Part shown: in pieces, positions 34,406-47,657 of the stretch
Position numbering within the stretch: the stretch's first letter is position 1
How the letters are laid out: every line of letters begins with the position of its first letter
DNA from: Vitis vinifera
Taxonomy: Eukaryota; Streptophyta; Magnoliopsida; Vitales; Vitaceae
NCBI RefSeq assembly: GCF_030704535.1
Contig: NC_081813.1
Span: 4,797,001 to 4,861,000, forward strand
Direction: 5' to 3'
DNA length: 64,000 nucleotides
Position numbers and translations under genes: made by a program
The notes under the pieces: model-generated
Database searches by the model: none
What the model saw: only the letters and a program-made list of their open reading frames with translations
What the model was told of the DNA's origin: nothing

Positions 34406-37400
34406 TAAGACTATGATAAAGTTATAACAAGTGAATCAAATAGATTAATTAGTAGAATGTGTTTCATAAAACGAAGCCCAACAACTACGATTTGATAAAA
34501 TTAAATTTTTTAAAAAAAAAATTTCCTCCACACACCAATTTTACTAGATATTTACAATCATGGAGTCTAATCCATTTGGATTTTGTAATAGATAAATTTT
34601 TAGGGTATGACAATAGTATCGAATTGATACATAATTACAATACATCACGGGTATAATTAGGTTTCAATGTTTTGTACTCAAGCCTGTCCCATTATTTTGT
34701 AGTTTGGTCTCATTGTTTTTACCCGATCTTATCTTTTTTGTACCTTGATTCTATTATTTGTATCCTTATCCAATAGCTTAGAGTTTACCTTGTATTTTTT
34801 ACAATTCAAATGATAAGTTTGATGATAGGTACCCATTAGGGAGCCTAGCATTTTCCAATCCTTTAAGCTTTGGTATTGTTTGGAGATGGAATGATTGTTA
34901 TATTAAAAGTTACATAGTTTGATTCAATTGCAATATGATGTTTGCAGTAAAAATTTGTAGGGCCGGGCCGAGTGGATAAGAACTGAAATGAAGTTGGGCC
35001 CATAACTTACATCAGATCAAAACGTGTCGTTTAATGGGCCACTCATGTAATATCTAAATCAATGAACCCTCTTGAAACACATCATTGGGCTCTTGTCCAC
35101 AACCAAATGTATCTTCTCCCTTCGCTCTTGTGGGCCTTGCATTTATCTCATTGCTTTGCCCACCTCTAAGGGAACATGAGCTGGGGACAGACTTCTCCTG
35201 GGTCCTAATGGGCCCAGGCCCATCATATGCTGGCCCATCATCTTGTCCCTCTTAATCTCCCCCATCAATATCATTCTCAACAAAAAAATTAGCATGGCTA
35301 AACTAAATTTGCAATAAAATAAATAAATAAAAACACTATTTGGATGGGCAAAAGGCATTGAAAATGACTACAAGACCTTGTTTAAACCTAGAAATAATCG
35401 AGGTAAAAATAGAACAATTCTATACAGATAGAAAATTCATATAAATCAACCTCGTCGTTTGATAATTCAATACAAAATTATTAAGTTTCACATCTTGCAA
35501 ACTTTGATGGTTTAACGTTATAACCCACGATAATTAGTTTAACTGTCTCAATAGAAAATGATATGAAAGTTTTGATATTGAACAAATTCAACGAACAAAC
35601 ATAAACAATAATTGGGCTAAAGGTCACCTTCGACTCGTTTTGATGCCTTTAAAAATGGGTACAATTGTAGGATTAGGGTTTACTAGTAATGTTTGTGGAG
35701 AAAGCAACATAAGTATACAAAAGGCCAACACACTCCAACCTGTTGCCACCCCCTAATGTTGCAATAAGTACTAATAATAATGTGATATGAAGCCCACAGG
35801 ATTATGATCGTCAAATTTATGGGAAGATTGCCACTTGGATGTTGAATATGAGTATGAACCCTAGAGCCTCTAGGAAATGGCCATTTGACACGTCAAGTTG
35901 TGCCCTACATGGACTTGACTCCAAAGTCTAACCTAATTAAAAGGTGTTTATTGTTTTCATTAGGCAAAGAAAACTCAAATCATGATACATTTTCTAGGCA
36001 TTTCTTTTTCTTTTTCCCCTACGATCAATAATAAGTCCATGTACAAGTTTAGAAATTATGGTCTTTTTTTACTATATTCATTCTAAGGAGAAACATCTTC
36101 ATTACCAAAATTTTCTATTTAAAAATCAATATAATGACATATGATTCAAAAAAAATTATAGAAAATTTCATAATATCGAGCATTTACTATCTCAAAACTT
36201 TGTATTCAACTCGGTGATATTGAATCAACCCTAATCACAAAGGCGGAGTTAGAAATAGGATTGAGAGGAGAGGTAAAAATAAAACAAAAAGTAAGATTTG
36301 GCTCATTAGTAATATTTTTTTTATGTTTTAGGGCTCTCTCTAATCCTCACTTGAATCCGCCGGTGACCCCGATGATGTTGTTTAAATCAGATTTTTTTTT
36401 CTTATATAATGTGAAAGTTGATACCTTGTTACCATTTTAAAATAAAATTAAAAAAATATTTGAAATATTAAAAATTGAAATGTTGTGAACCAGTGGAGGG
36501 TGTGGTGACCTGGCTGGAAGAAAAGAAGAGGGAGGTGCAACCCCATGAACATTTTCCTATCAGACAAGTGACTATGTTTTTCCATGTCTAATGTTTGTTT
36601 CATGGTTGTACTCTGAAAAAACCTGGAACTTTCCTGCATGTCACTTCTCCCACAATGTTCCACTGTTTGGAAAATTCTCAAACCAAGTAAAGAAAGAAAG
36701 GTTTGTATTTTCTTTGCAGTTTCCTTCTTCATTTCTAGGAAAATGATTTATGTGATTGGCTTGGCCTGGTACAGGGAATAGCTTCATGGAGATGATTTCT
36801 CTAAATTTGTGGAGTTGCTTTTTTTTTTCTTTTGTTTTTTTTCCATCCCTTCAAGTCCCTCTCTCATCAATTCTACCACCAATTTTCCAAGAAATTAAAA
36901 ATAAATAAATAAATAAATAAAATCTTTTGTCTCACATTTTCCTTTATTTTATCCTCATCATATGAAGTGAAGTGAAGTGAATGGGACAAAAAGTAAAAGT
37001 GATAAAGCTATATATCCAAATTTTGTTGATTGATGTGTTGGGAACATGTTACCTTTTTCTTTCATATTTGAAAAAAAAAAACAAAAATAATAAACTTATT
37101 TATTTTTTAGTAATTTTTTATGGTTATCAAAATGATTGTATTTTGCAAAAAAAAAAGAGAGAGATATTTAGTTTTTAAAAAACCCAAAATACTCTTAAAA
37201 TTAACTTGAAATTAACTTTAGCAAAAAAATAAATTGAAAAAATAAATATATTAATTAAAAAATGGTATAACGATATTTTTAAAGTCAAATAAAATAAAAA
37301 AGGGTAAAAAAGTCCAAATAAAGTCGGTTCCTCAACAAAATTAAAGGGAGAGCCATCTTTATAATTTCATGACTATTTCGGATGGTCTGCATCCAAATCA

Positions 37401-38508
37401 CCCAAAATCTAATAATAATAATAATAATATTTTGAACCTTTTCAAAATGATCTACATTCTAAGCAATGCTTCAAAATGATGTCTTATCAATAAATTCTCA
37501 TGTATGATCAATCCAAGTTACCAACCACAAATTTCACTTGGACCGACCATGAATACACACCCCTCCCTCTCAACCACTAAAATTTTTCCAAGTATTTCTG
37601 AGCATTTCTTCCATTCCAAAAAGCCCCAAGAAAAGACCTCCCCTGCAAAGTTCGCAACCGAGCTTACAAGCACCCCATGAAAAGACTCCTCACTCAATCC
37701 AGATTGTGAATTCATGGCAATACTGCACTTCCATGATCTACCCACGTGACATTCACATGCCCATAGGGTCACCAAAATCCCCATGTGTCACAACACCACC
37801 CACCCACTTCATATCTCAACTGACCCCTCAAGGTAAGCCACATGGAGATCCACATTACATGAAACCCTACTGCAGATTAACCCTTCTTCCCTAACACATT
37901 TCCATGGTGGAATTCATTTTAAAACTATGTAGTACACATGATACAATGTAACTTAGTAATTTAGTAACATGTCATGGGACAAGTCCATCACGTGTGGCTT
38001 AATGTTGGACCTTTGGTTTATGTCTCGTCGCCTTGTCCAACCCAAAGGAAACATATGCTCGGTTGGGAAGAAACATCGCCTTTAATTAACAACCATTGAA
38101 TAGGTCTCCACCCTGCAGGCGCCCTGTGTATAAACATTATACATTTCATTGATGTCCATCTTTGAAATACTTAATACGGTTGTGGCCCATTTGAAGTTGT
38201 TTCTTTGACTATTATCCCCCATGGACCTACCAATATATTGAGCTTGATCGCGCAATACTTGCTCACTAATTGAGTGCCATTTGTAGGGGTCATCTCCTCA
38301 TTGGCAGTCCGGTAGGGATCATCGATTGTTTGTTTGATTAGTCGCATTGGTTGAAAACTGAGCATTCTCGAATCAAAGTAATTATGTTCTTTGGGGTTGA
38401 TCTTCTTGAAGGATCACTATCATGGAGGAAGATTAAATTTCTTTTGAAAAACGTAACCAAATATTTGAAAGATAAATGATGGTTCGAGGAATAATTAGTA
38501 CAAATACC
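34406..38508. other. Intergenic, no supported gene
   Basis: Both strands have only short chance frames. 34620-34770 is a low-complexity stretch of TTTTGTA-like units related to 12580-12690. 34960-35230 has scattered GGGCC motifs. 36896-36922 is an (AAAT)n run and 37408-37430 an (AAT)n run. 38100-38360 contains text that recalls the internal leader of a retroelement, but I could not place it in a family. The rest is unremarkable AT-rich DNA. Confidence 0.45.
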
Positions 38509-39259
38509 TTGAAATTTAGTTTCTTTAAACTTAAATGTTTGTTAACCCAATTTTGATTAAAGTTCAACTAAATCGAATCATTTGAAGTTTGAACTTTATT
38601 TAAATAGATTTGATTGAAATAGACATTTTTACTAGTTCTTAATTACATCTCAATTATTTAAATTTTACCGTGACGTAGATATCATATTCACCTATATATT
38701 CAAAATATTAATTGCATTAGAAATTTTAGAGGAATCTAATTTGACTTGCTTGTATTCATATTTTGAATTTAGCTTCTTTAGACTTAAATGTTTATTAACC
38801 CAATTTTGATTAAAGTTCAACTAGATCGAATCATTTGAAGTTTGAACTTTATTTAATAGATTTGATTGAAATAGACATTTTTACTAGTCCTTAATTACAT
38901 CTCAATTATTTAAATTTTATCGTGACGTAGATGTCATTTTCGTCTATATATTCAAAAAATTAATTGCATTTGAAATTTTAGAGGAGTCTAATTTGACTTG
39001 ATCGCATTCATACTTTGAAATTTAGCTTCTTTAGACTTAAATGTTAGTTAACCCAATTTTGATTAAAGTTCAATTAGATCAAATCATTTGAAGTTTGAAT
39101 TTTATTCAAAGAGATTTGATTGAAATGGACATTTTTACTAATCCTTAATTACATCTCAATTATTTAAATTTTATGTTGACGTAGATATCATATTCATCTA
39201 TTCAAAATATTAATTGCATTTGAAATTTTAGAGGAGTCTAATTTGACTTAATCTCATTC
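38509..39259. repeat. Three-copy tandem repeat, 253-bp unit
   Basis: The landmark TTGAAATTTAG(T/C)TTCTTT recurs at about 38509, 38762 and 39015, giving a period of 253 bp. Each unit then has AACCCAATTTTGATTAAAG, ATTTGAAGTTTGAA, TGACGTAGAT and GAGGA(A/G)TCTAATTTGACTT in the same order. The copies differ by scattered substitutions and small indels, with the last slightly shorter. It has no open frame. It is satellite-like in period but there are only three copies here. Confidence 0.9.
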
Positions 39260-40583
39260 AGACATTATATGTCAAAGAACACCTAAAAGAAACCGTTGGG
39301 TCATACCCAACAGTAGAATGTGGGCATACAAACAATAGATGGCCCCCATGTCTTGGTACCAATTCCTTGGACACACCCCTAAGCTTGGTGTGAGGTTGTG
39401 AACCAACTCAAATTGGATCTTAAGCTTATCTTGGTGGTCACTTGTCATAAAGTTCTTCTATGATTGACCTAGTAACAATAGGGGAAAAAAAAAAAAGATT
39501 TGTAGTGTTTACCCATTAAAAATCTAGGGTTTATGAAGAGGGCACAACCCAATTAGGAAGCCCAATGAAATTGATGGAGCATGTGCTCAAATCCCGTGCC
39601 CTCAAATGACATGTTCTCTTGTAGTAGACTTAGCCCCAAGACATCATTAATTTACTAATTTTTAGGTTTTTATGTCTTTGATGATTCGATTTGTACTAAC
39701 TCAACACAAACAATTCATGTTGAAGATGCACAAGCACATGCACATGAACCGAAATAAGCATCATGTGTTGCGTACTAGAATTGTTTGTGTTTTACTTTTT
39801 TAATTTTTGACCTAATCAATTGACAAATATGCATGCATCCACTACTCATTTTAGTTAGCAATGAGCTAGCAACCTTATTCTTTACAATGACAAATATAGA
39901 AAGTTTTTATCTCTTTCTTGAATCATTGATGTGCATAAATTAGGTCGAGCTACGCTAATCATTCATCCAATTTCCGGTTAAGTTGATTAGTTGATTAAGA
40001 AATTTTTGTGGAACTTATTAATCTAACTCGTTGCAATAAGTCGGAAAAATTTACTCTTTTAATCCTATTACATTTTTAACAACTATGGTACCCTCTTACT
40101 CTCTTATGCAATCTAGCTTTAATTATACTTATCATTTTACCAATGTAGGTGCAGTCTCAAACTAGCTACAATCTTTCCCCAAGGAAGATAAAAATGGTTG
40201 AAATTGAAATGGTCCTTGATTTCAAGGGTGGTGGTCCTTAATGAATTGGGGCATTTGAACATGAAATTGATAGCTGAAACGCGGCTTCAACTATAGTTTG
40301 ACTCTACCAAAACTACGAGTCCCGACACAAAGGTTCACCTGCTGGTCCAGTTCTCTGATTTTGGTTAGGCATGGATGTTTATATAATCATATATATGGTT
40401 ATATTTCATGTCGTATTTCCAGCAACTCCATGAAAATGATGCATTATTATAAGTGGTTTAGCCTTCTCTTATATAAATTTCAACATGGTTAATAAGCTTT
40501 GCCTCTTTACATTTAAAATCCAATAATTTAGTAATAGTTTCCAAAGTGCTCTCAATTCATTTTGGTTATGTTTGGTTACCAAA

Positions 40584-40901
40584 GGCTACGATTGGTTCTC
40601 AAAAAACATGAGAAAAAAATACTAGGGAAAGAAAATAAAGAAGAAAAGTTGAAGGAAAGAAAAAGTAAAAAATAAAAAATAGATATAAAATCAATAAATT
40701 ATTTTATATACCATTTCAAATTTATTTTACTTGTTTTTCTTCTTTTATATAAAGATTAAATAATTTTAAAATATATAAATTTCTAACTAATTTTAATTAT
40801 ATTTGATTTTTTTACATATTTTTCATGTTACAACCAAACGTGATAAAATTATTTTTCTTAATATATATATTTTTTATACTTTCTAGAAACCAAAGATAGC
40901 C
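40584..40901. repeat. Tourist-like MITE, copy 1 of a trio
   Basis: Left end GGCTACGATTGGTTCTC and right end GAAACCAAAGATAGCC. Internal blocks match the next copy in order (AACATGAGAAAAAAAT, AATCAATAAATTATTTTATATAC, ATAAAGATTAAATAATTTTAAAAT). The terminal repeats have drifted from those of the better preserved neighbour. Confidence 0.8.
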
Positions 40902-40938
40902 AAAAAGTACTATAAAAAAATTAAAAAAAAATAACTTA

Positions 40939-41244
40939 GGCTATGTTTGGTTCCCAAAAAACATGAGAAAAAAATGTAAGGGAAAAAATAGAGAAGAAAA
41001 GTAGAATGAAAGAAAATAAATTTAAAATCAATAAATTATTTTATATACTACTTCAAATTCATTTAACTTATTTTTCCTCTTCTATATAAAGATTAAATAA
41101 TTTTAAAATGTATAAATTTCTATATAATTTTAATTATATTTAATTTTCTTTCTTATTTTTCATGTTGAAACCAAATATAAGAATATCATTTTTATTAACA
41201 TTTTTTTTTCTTTTCTTAGTATTTTTCGGAAACCAAACATAGCC
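40939..41244. repeat. Tourist-like MITE, best-preserved copy
   Basis: 306 bp. The ends are GGCTATGTTTGGTT and AACCAAACATAGCC, perfect inverted repeats over 14 bases, flanked on both sides by TTA (40936-40938 and 41245-41247). A 3-bp TTA duplication and this size are typical of PIF/Harbinger-derived Tourist MITEs. It has no coding potential. Relatives in this window lie at 19483, 19868, 40584, 41262, 46513, 49827, 51262 and 53127. Confidence 0.88.
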
Positions 41245-41261
41245 TTAGAAAAATTATTTTC

Positions 41262-41522
41262 GCCTATTTGGTTATACTTTGACAAATATAAAAGAAAATC
41301 AAATATAATTAAAATTAGTTAAAATTTTATATTTTTCAAATAATTTAATCTTTTCGTCAAAGAATTAAAATAAGTTAAATGAATTCGAAATAACATGTAA
41401 AAAATATATTTACCTTAAATTTAATTTCTATTTTCCTTCCCCTTTTTCCTTTTTTTCATATTTCTTCTTGCTTTCTTTTCTGTGGATTTTTCTTCAAATT
41501 TTTTGAGAATCAACATAACCTA
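41262..41522. repeat. Tourist-like MITE, inverted or truncated third copy
   Basis: Begins GCCTATTTGGTTATAC and ends AATCAACATAACCTAAGG. Internal blocks are those of the family on the opposite strand (ATCAAATATAATTAAAATTAG, and a purine/pyrimidine block of CTTTTTTTCATATTTCTTC type). It sits directly after the second copy and about 0.4 kb upstream of the TATA box of the next gene. Confidence 0.65.
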
Positions 41523-41938
41523 AGGATTACTCTTGATGGTAAAAGAAGAAAAAAAAAACCCGTGGGAAAAACATGCATGGATGGATGAAGCATATGAAGA
41601 AGCATGGATGACATGAAACATGATGCCAAACACATGTACTTTCCATTCATCATAGTGCTCCACGTCCTCCATCTATAATTTAGTGTGGACACACCCCTTC
41701 AATAAGGCAAATCACATGCCGTGTTCCCATTCCCCTCATCAAACGGCCATCATTGAAACCCACCAAATCATCATATATCAACAACCCTACGATCTGTCCT
41801 TTAACCAACTTATGATGCCGCCCTTTATTACTCTTTCTATGCCCACTCATGCCCCACCTCTGCCTCTCATGTGACCGACCATTTCCCCCTATTTGACCTG
41901 TCATTGTTCCCACCATTTCCCCCTCCATCTTCCCCTTC

Positions 41939-41946
41939 TATATATA
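41939..41946 (+). promoter_or_regulatory. TATA box of the IAA19-like gene
   Basis: TATATATA lies in a pyrimidine-rich setting, 116 bp before the ATG at 42062. A start of transcription about 30 bp downstream would leave a leader of about 90 bases. A TGTC core, part of the auxin response element, occurs at about 41900 in CCTGTCATTG, but no full TGTCTC or TGTCGG element was noticed nearby. Confidence 0.65.
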
Positions 41947-42061
41947 CTTTACCCCAAAAATAAAAATTCCTCCAACTCCATACCATCACATTCAAATTTC
42001 ACAGTCAACCACAGAACCCTAGCTCTACCTCCCATAACCTACCTCAACCCTCCTCCAAGAA

Positions 42062-43937
42062 ATGGCCCTAGGACTCGAGATCACTGAGCTGAGGCTGGGT
42101 CTGCCCGGTCATGCCGACTCAAACCACCTTGCTGGTGTTAATGCAGTGGAGAGAAACGAGAAGAAGAGGGTGTTTTCTGAGATGTCCGGGGATAGCAGCG
42201 CCACCACTTGTGAACGGAAAGCCCAGAACAAGAACCAAGTTGTGGGGTGGCCGCCAGTCTGCTCATATCGGAGGAAGAACAGTTTTAACGACAAGGATCG
42301 AACAGAAGCTACCAAAATGTACGTGAAAGTGAGCATGGACGGCGCACCTTTTCTTCGTAAGATCGATTTGAGTTCCCACCAAGGCTACTTCAATCTTGTC
42401 ACCGCTTTTGAGGAGCTTTTCGGGTGTTTCGGCATCGGTGAGTTGCTCTATGCCTTCATTTCTATTCTTCTGCTTCATCCTTCTAGCTAGGGTTTATGTT
42501 ACGTAACCTACTAATTACTATATAAATAGTTATTTATTTAATTTTCGGTTTATCAAATCTAGCCATGCAAAATATTGGATTATAACTTCAAAGTACCAAA
42601 AAGAATTCCTTTTTCCACATAGTTTTCGGTTCAAAACCCGATAAATATGAAGTAAAATGATTTAAAAAACGTTTTTAACCTTGAAAACAATTATCTTAAT
42701 CAAAATTTTTAAATCTTAAAAAAGTTAGAAATGTTTCTTAAAATCACTATTAAATCAATTACATAATTCAATACACCCATCAAATATCAACGAGAGTAAC
42801 ATATGATGAGCGTATTTTTCGAGATTTATGATAATCAAAATCTATGGCTCCACCACAAAACCCTTGAAGAAGAACTAATTCTTTTGTTAAATATGTGTTG
42901 GCAGGTGAAGCATTGAAAGATGCAGATAGTTCAGAGTATATTCCCATATATGAGGACAAAGATGGGGACTGGATGCTTGTAGGAGATGTTCCTTGGGAGT
43001 AAGTCACCAAACCCCCCATCCCTTCTTTTAAATTTCTATATTTATATCATTCATTCTGTCTATAACATGCACACCAAACTTTGGTATATAACCACTCACT
43101 GGGCTCCTCTCAACCCTTGGATCAGACTTCTTTCCAAATAACCTCATCAAAACAAACATATCTATCTACCTGAATGGTCATAAATTTGCGGTAACTCATT
43201 TATTTCCAATGGGAAGTGGGTCATATGAGAATTGAGTTATTCTTCCAACCAAACATACCTCTGTATTAAATTTTATGTACATATTTTAATCTTGGGGAAC
43301 ATGTTGTCATTTTGGGTAAAGACAATGGCAAATTAGTCATTTCAAAAGTCTCCCCCCACATGGGGTTCCATGATTGGGACCCACCACATTGCCGACATAC
43401 GCCAATTCCTCATCATAGTGTCTGCTAAATGACGAAATTGTCCTCGAGTGCAATAGTTGGGTCAAGGCAAGAATCATTGCAATATATATATCACATTTAA
43501 TAAAAGGACATATTTTCTAATTTAATATTATTATTTGACAATAAATTCTCTATCTCGAGTCGTGAAAGAAACCATAAATTTCATAACATAAATATCATGA
43601 TGAAATTGGAGAAAACTTTCTTACTTAGTATTTTTTTATTTTTTGTCAACTTCTAGAAACTATTTCTCTTTTTAACTCTCGATTTATTGGATCGGGTTGG
43701 ATCAACTCTACTTGGGCACCCATACCCATTAATCTTATTTCACATATTCAACTTCACACTAAGTATAAATTATCTCTATATTTTTAATTAAATAAAATCT
43801 CTAATAAAATTTTAATTTTTACTTTCAGGATGTTCATTGAATCTTGCAAGAGGCTGAGGATCAAGAAAAAATCCGAAACCAAGAATTTCGGCCTGCAGTT
43901 AAATTCTCTGAAGGAACTCCAGAAGATAAATGATTAG
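42062..43937 (+). CDS. Aux/IAA auxin-response repressor, IAA19/IAA6-like
   Basis: A nuclear repressor that binds auxin response factors and is degraded through TIR1/AFB F-box proteins when auxin is present. Exons are 42062-42437, 42905-42998 and 43829-43937, with GT-AG introns and phases that match, giving 192 residues. Domain I ([11 protein letters not shown]) is at 9-16 and recruits TOPLESS. The domain II degron GWPPV is at 62-66, with conserved QVV before it. The PB1 domain (former III and IV) spans about 86-168, with the basic [14 protein letters not shown] face at 87-100 and the acidic DKDGDW loop at 143-148. The start [16 protein letters not shown] and the FGLQ tail point to the IAA5/6/19 clade. 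A KR pair at 35-36 fits the usual nuclear signal. The tail after FGLQ differs from Arabidopsis IAA19. Confidence 0.92.
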
Positions 43938-46512
43938 AAGTTTGTGATTGTAATGCAGAAATTAATCTTATTGTCTTTTTCCTTGAACAAATTTTATGTT
44001 TACCCTAATTATGATGTTCTTTTTTAATTTAGAAGACAAATTTTATTTAAATTATGCATGTAAGACTTAATTAATGTTAAGTTGGATCTAGGATCCTAGA
44101 CAGACAACATAATCTAGTTGTGTTTCTTTATATTTTAATTAAAAATTTTGTATTTGTTTAATTAAGATAATATTTTATCCAATTTTAATTTTTGTTAAAT
44201 ATTTAATTTTTGTTTTTTATTTTATGAAATTGTGCTACATTTAGACAACTCAAGACTCATTTACCTTTTTTTTTGGGAAAAATGTATTTCCATATACTCA
44301 TGTGAGAGAAATAATTCAAGTTTATAAAATATAATTTCTTAGCAGCTATCCAAAAATAATTAACATTTCATACATTTTTCGATTAAAGATATTACCATTA
44401 ACCATTCAGATACTACTTTTTAATAATATATGTATGATCTTTAGTCATCCTAGGTATTGCTTTTAACTGCTAAGTGCATGAAATTTGAATTATTTTTAGA
44501 GGGTTTTTATTTTGTAGTTATTTTTATGAGTGCCCGAAAACTCACTTTTTTCTTTTCTAATTTTATAAAATTGTGTGATATTTAGACAATTCAAAATTCA
44601 TTTACATTAACATGATAACGATGAAATCATGTTATTCAAACAAAAATTAAATTTTAAAAAAAAAATTATGATAAGGGGAAATAAAATATGTTACTAGTAC
44701 AATGTTTGGATTATTTTAAAGGAAAATTAATAAAATATAAAATTTAATAATTTACAAGTTGTCTCCAAAATTGTCAACAGGCAAAACTCCATTAACCTCA
44801 TCCCTATGCCCATGTTCAGTCTTGTGCAACTCCACTTTTCCTCATAAGGTAATATTGTTCTTAGATATTATAAAAATATAACTATAGAATTATTATCATG
44901 TCATGACAAGCATATTTCTCCTATCATCACTCAAGTAATAAATTAATCCTTGTACCTAAACTTGTCGCAATAGACTTTGTTATTTGGGATTGGTTCCTAA
45001 TTGCATCGGAATCTACAAAATTGTCAACTTAATCTAAGACAGGGTCGAACTCGAGGTCCAAACTATGATCTAATAAACTATAAAATAATGTTACTTTAAA
45101 AAAAATTAGAGAATCTTTAGAATAAAGCCCATGTTCTAGCTCCATGTTCCCATATTCTCAATGTTTACATTAATGATATTTTTAGTATAAGAGATTCATA
45201 TGATTAGCACTTCGATGATGAACCCTAGCTTAATTTTAGGTACCGAATCTAATCTGTATTCTCACATAACTAGATATTCCAATCCCAACTAACTAACCTA
45301 ACATCTATAATTAATTTCAAATCATAGTTTTGTTATATATTTACTAATATGGTTTCCAATTTCAACCCTGTTTGAAGCATCTAATTAACTATATTTTTCT
45401 CCATTTTCAAGTAAAACCCTAATTTGTAGCCATGGATGTTGTTAGTCATCCTTTGACCGTTTGTCTCCAATGAACGTAAAACTTGGGTAATTAAAAAATG
45501 ACAACATTTTTTGGAAGCTTGAAAATTTGTTACATGCATGATTAAGTTGTATTCCTATATCATATAAAAACCAATTAGTATATGATTTTATTTGACTAAC
45601 TAATAAAAATTTATCACTACCCATCTCAATTTGTGTTTATACTTCTATATACGTATATAAATATAGCTGGTAAGACAAATTAACTAGCATGATTTTATGT
45701 TATTCATATTATATAAGTTAGATAAATCGTCTCTCATATAAGTTAAAACCCGTCTTTCAAACAATATAGAATTCTTTTAAAAGCAATGTGGGATACAATA
45801 CATTGAACTTTAATGTTTATCATTTTTTCTATAATTGATGATCGTGAGTTACTTCTAACCTAACGGAAATTTTTAACAAGGGTAATATGGTCAAATCTCA
45901 TATTAAAGCAACGCCAAATTCATACGAAGAAGTCTCTAGACTTACTTGCACCAAAATGAACAAAACTACCACCCAAATCATACCCTAGAGCTCACCCAAG
46001 GAAAAAGCAAAGGAAGGGAAGAGATCCATTCATCTAGTTGCAATCTAGAAACAAAAAAGAAAGACCCTCATTCATAGGAAAGTGATATATGCCATGCCAA
46101 AATGAGAAAAAAGACAGTAAATATGAGTCGACATATGGAATCGTGGGAGGCTAAGTACCATTGTCCCATCCAAAATGTCTTCTAGGAGTTATTTGGCAAT
46201 GCAAAAAAAGCTTATATTATTGGACTTTAATATCATGTTTACATATTTTAGGCTAATGAGATAGTGACCTTCTAAGGAGTTGGGAAGTGACCCATGTGTT
46301 TTGGCATGTTCTCCTTAGCCAATTTGGGCAGTGCAACACACTACTCCCTTAAAGTTTCTTTCAACAAAACAAGGATAAAGACTTATTACCCATTTCATGC
46401 TTTCCCCATGCATGCACCTAGGGAAAGAGAGTCAAATGCAAATGCAAATGCAAATGAAATGTATATGTCAAGGAGATGCAAATAAGCAAACCACACTTAG
46501 TTACTTTCTCTT

Positions 46513-46735
46513 GCTATGTTTGGTTATTGGAAAATTTCAGGCAAAATGCGAAAGAAAGAAGATGAGAAAGAGAATAAATTAAAAATTAATAAATTGTTGA
46601 TATAAATTATTCAAACTCATTTAACTTATTTTAACTTTTTTATATAAATATTAAATAATTTAAAAATAAATAATTTTTTAATTAATTTTAATTATGTATC
46701 ATTGTCTTTTGTATTTTTCTTATATTAGGGAAAAG
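46513..46735. repeat. Tourist-like MITE, truncated
   Basis: Starts GCTATGTTTGGTTATTGG and follows the family order (AAAGAAGATGAGAAAGAG, AAATTAATAAATTGTTGATAT, CAAACTCATTTAACTTATTTT). The right terminal repeat is missing. Confidence 0.6.
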
Positions 46736-47565
46736 TGTAATTTTTGCATCATGATTTGAAGCAAATTGGGAAATAGAAACTCATTTATTTAAAATCAAAT
46801 TTATCTTTATAAATTATGAAATATTTAGAAGTTTATTTATTCTTACGTTACTATTTCAAAATAAAAAATTAAATTTAAAATATGAAGCCATTATTTACTT
46901 TACTTGATTTGAATGTTTTGTTTTCATTTGTGTTCATACTAAAAAAAAACAAGTGAAATAAAAATAAAAATAAAAATAAAAATAAAATAAAGTTGTAATT
47001 ACTTTAACTTGAATCAACAAATATGAATTTGACTGCATAAAAATGTCTATTTAAATAAACTTTAAAATGAAAAAAGAAAAAGTAAAATGCTTATTTTTTT
47101 TCTTTGAATATTTTACATTAATTTTATTAAATAAACTCCAAAATAAAAAAAAATTATTTATTCTTTATCTTAAAATATAATATTTTATTTATCAATTTGA
47201 AAAAAAAAATCTTTATAAAAAATAAAAAATTAATTTTCAAGATAAAATTTATATTTAAGAGAAATATAATATCTTTAATGTTTACTCGATTCATATAAAA
47301 TAATATTTATTATCATACTAAAATTCAAGTTATTATTCATATTATAGATAGAAAAAGATAATATGATTTTCTAAAAAATAATAATAATTTGTCACATTTC
47401 ATGATCTTAAAAGAAAAATATGATCAATTCTTCTCTACAAGTGAGGATCTCAACTACATTCACTTTCCACCCATCAATCCTTCTCTACTTGAGGTCTCAA
47501 ATGAACTCAACTACATTCATTCTCCATCGATTTATAACTCCTAAATAGGTTTGATTTAGACATAT

Positions 47566-47657
47566 TGGTTGATATCAACAAGTTACTTTTAACTTAATAG
47601 AAAAAGTCAAATATTTTGATTTTTTTTATATTCAACCAAAAAACAAATACCACATCT
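47566..47657. repeat. Partial copy of the 2302-2521 MITE
   Basis: This matches the right half of that element: TTGGTTGATATCAACAAGTTA, AAAAGTCAAATATTTTGA and CAACCAAAAAACAAATACCAC. The left half is absent. Confidence 0.7.

Noticed and set aside
36448-36732. 94-codon minus-strand frame
   Set aside because: No similarity to known proteins, no splice context and repeat-like surroundings. Judged a chance frame.
38100-38360. Possible retroelement leader or LTR piece
   Set aside because: The text is suggestive, but no terminal repeats, primer site or coding motif could be found.
42109-42478. Antisense frames across the IAA19-like first exon
   Set aside because: They mirror a strongly conserved sense exon and have no homology of their own.
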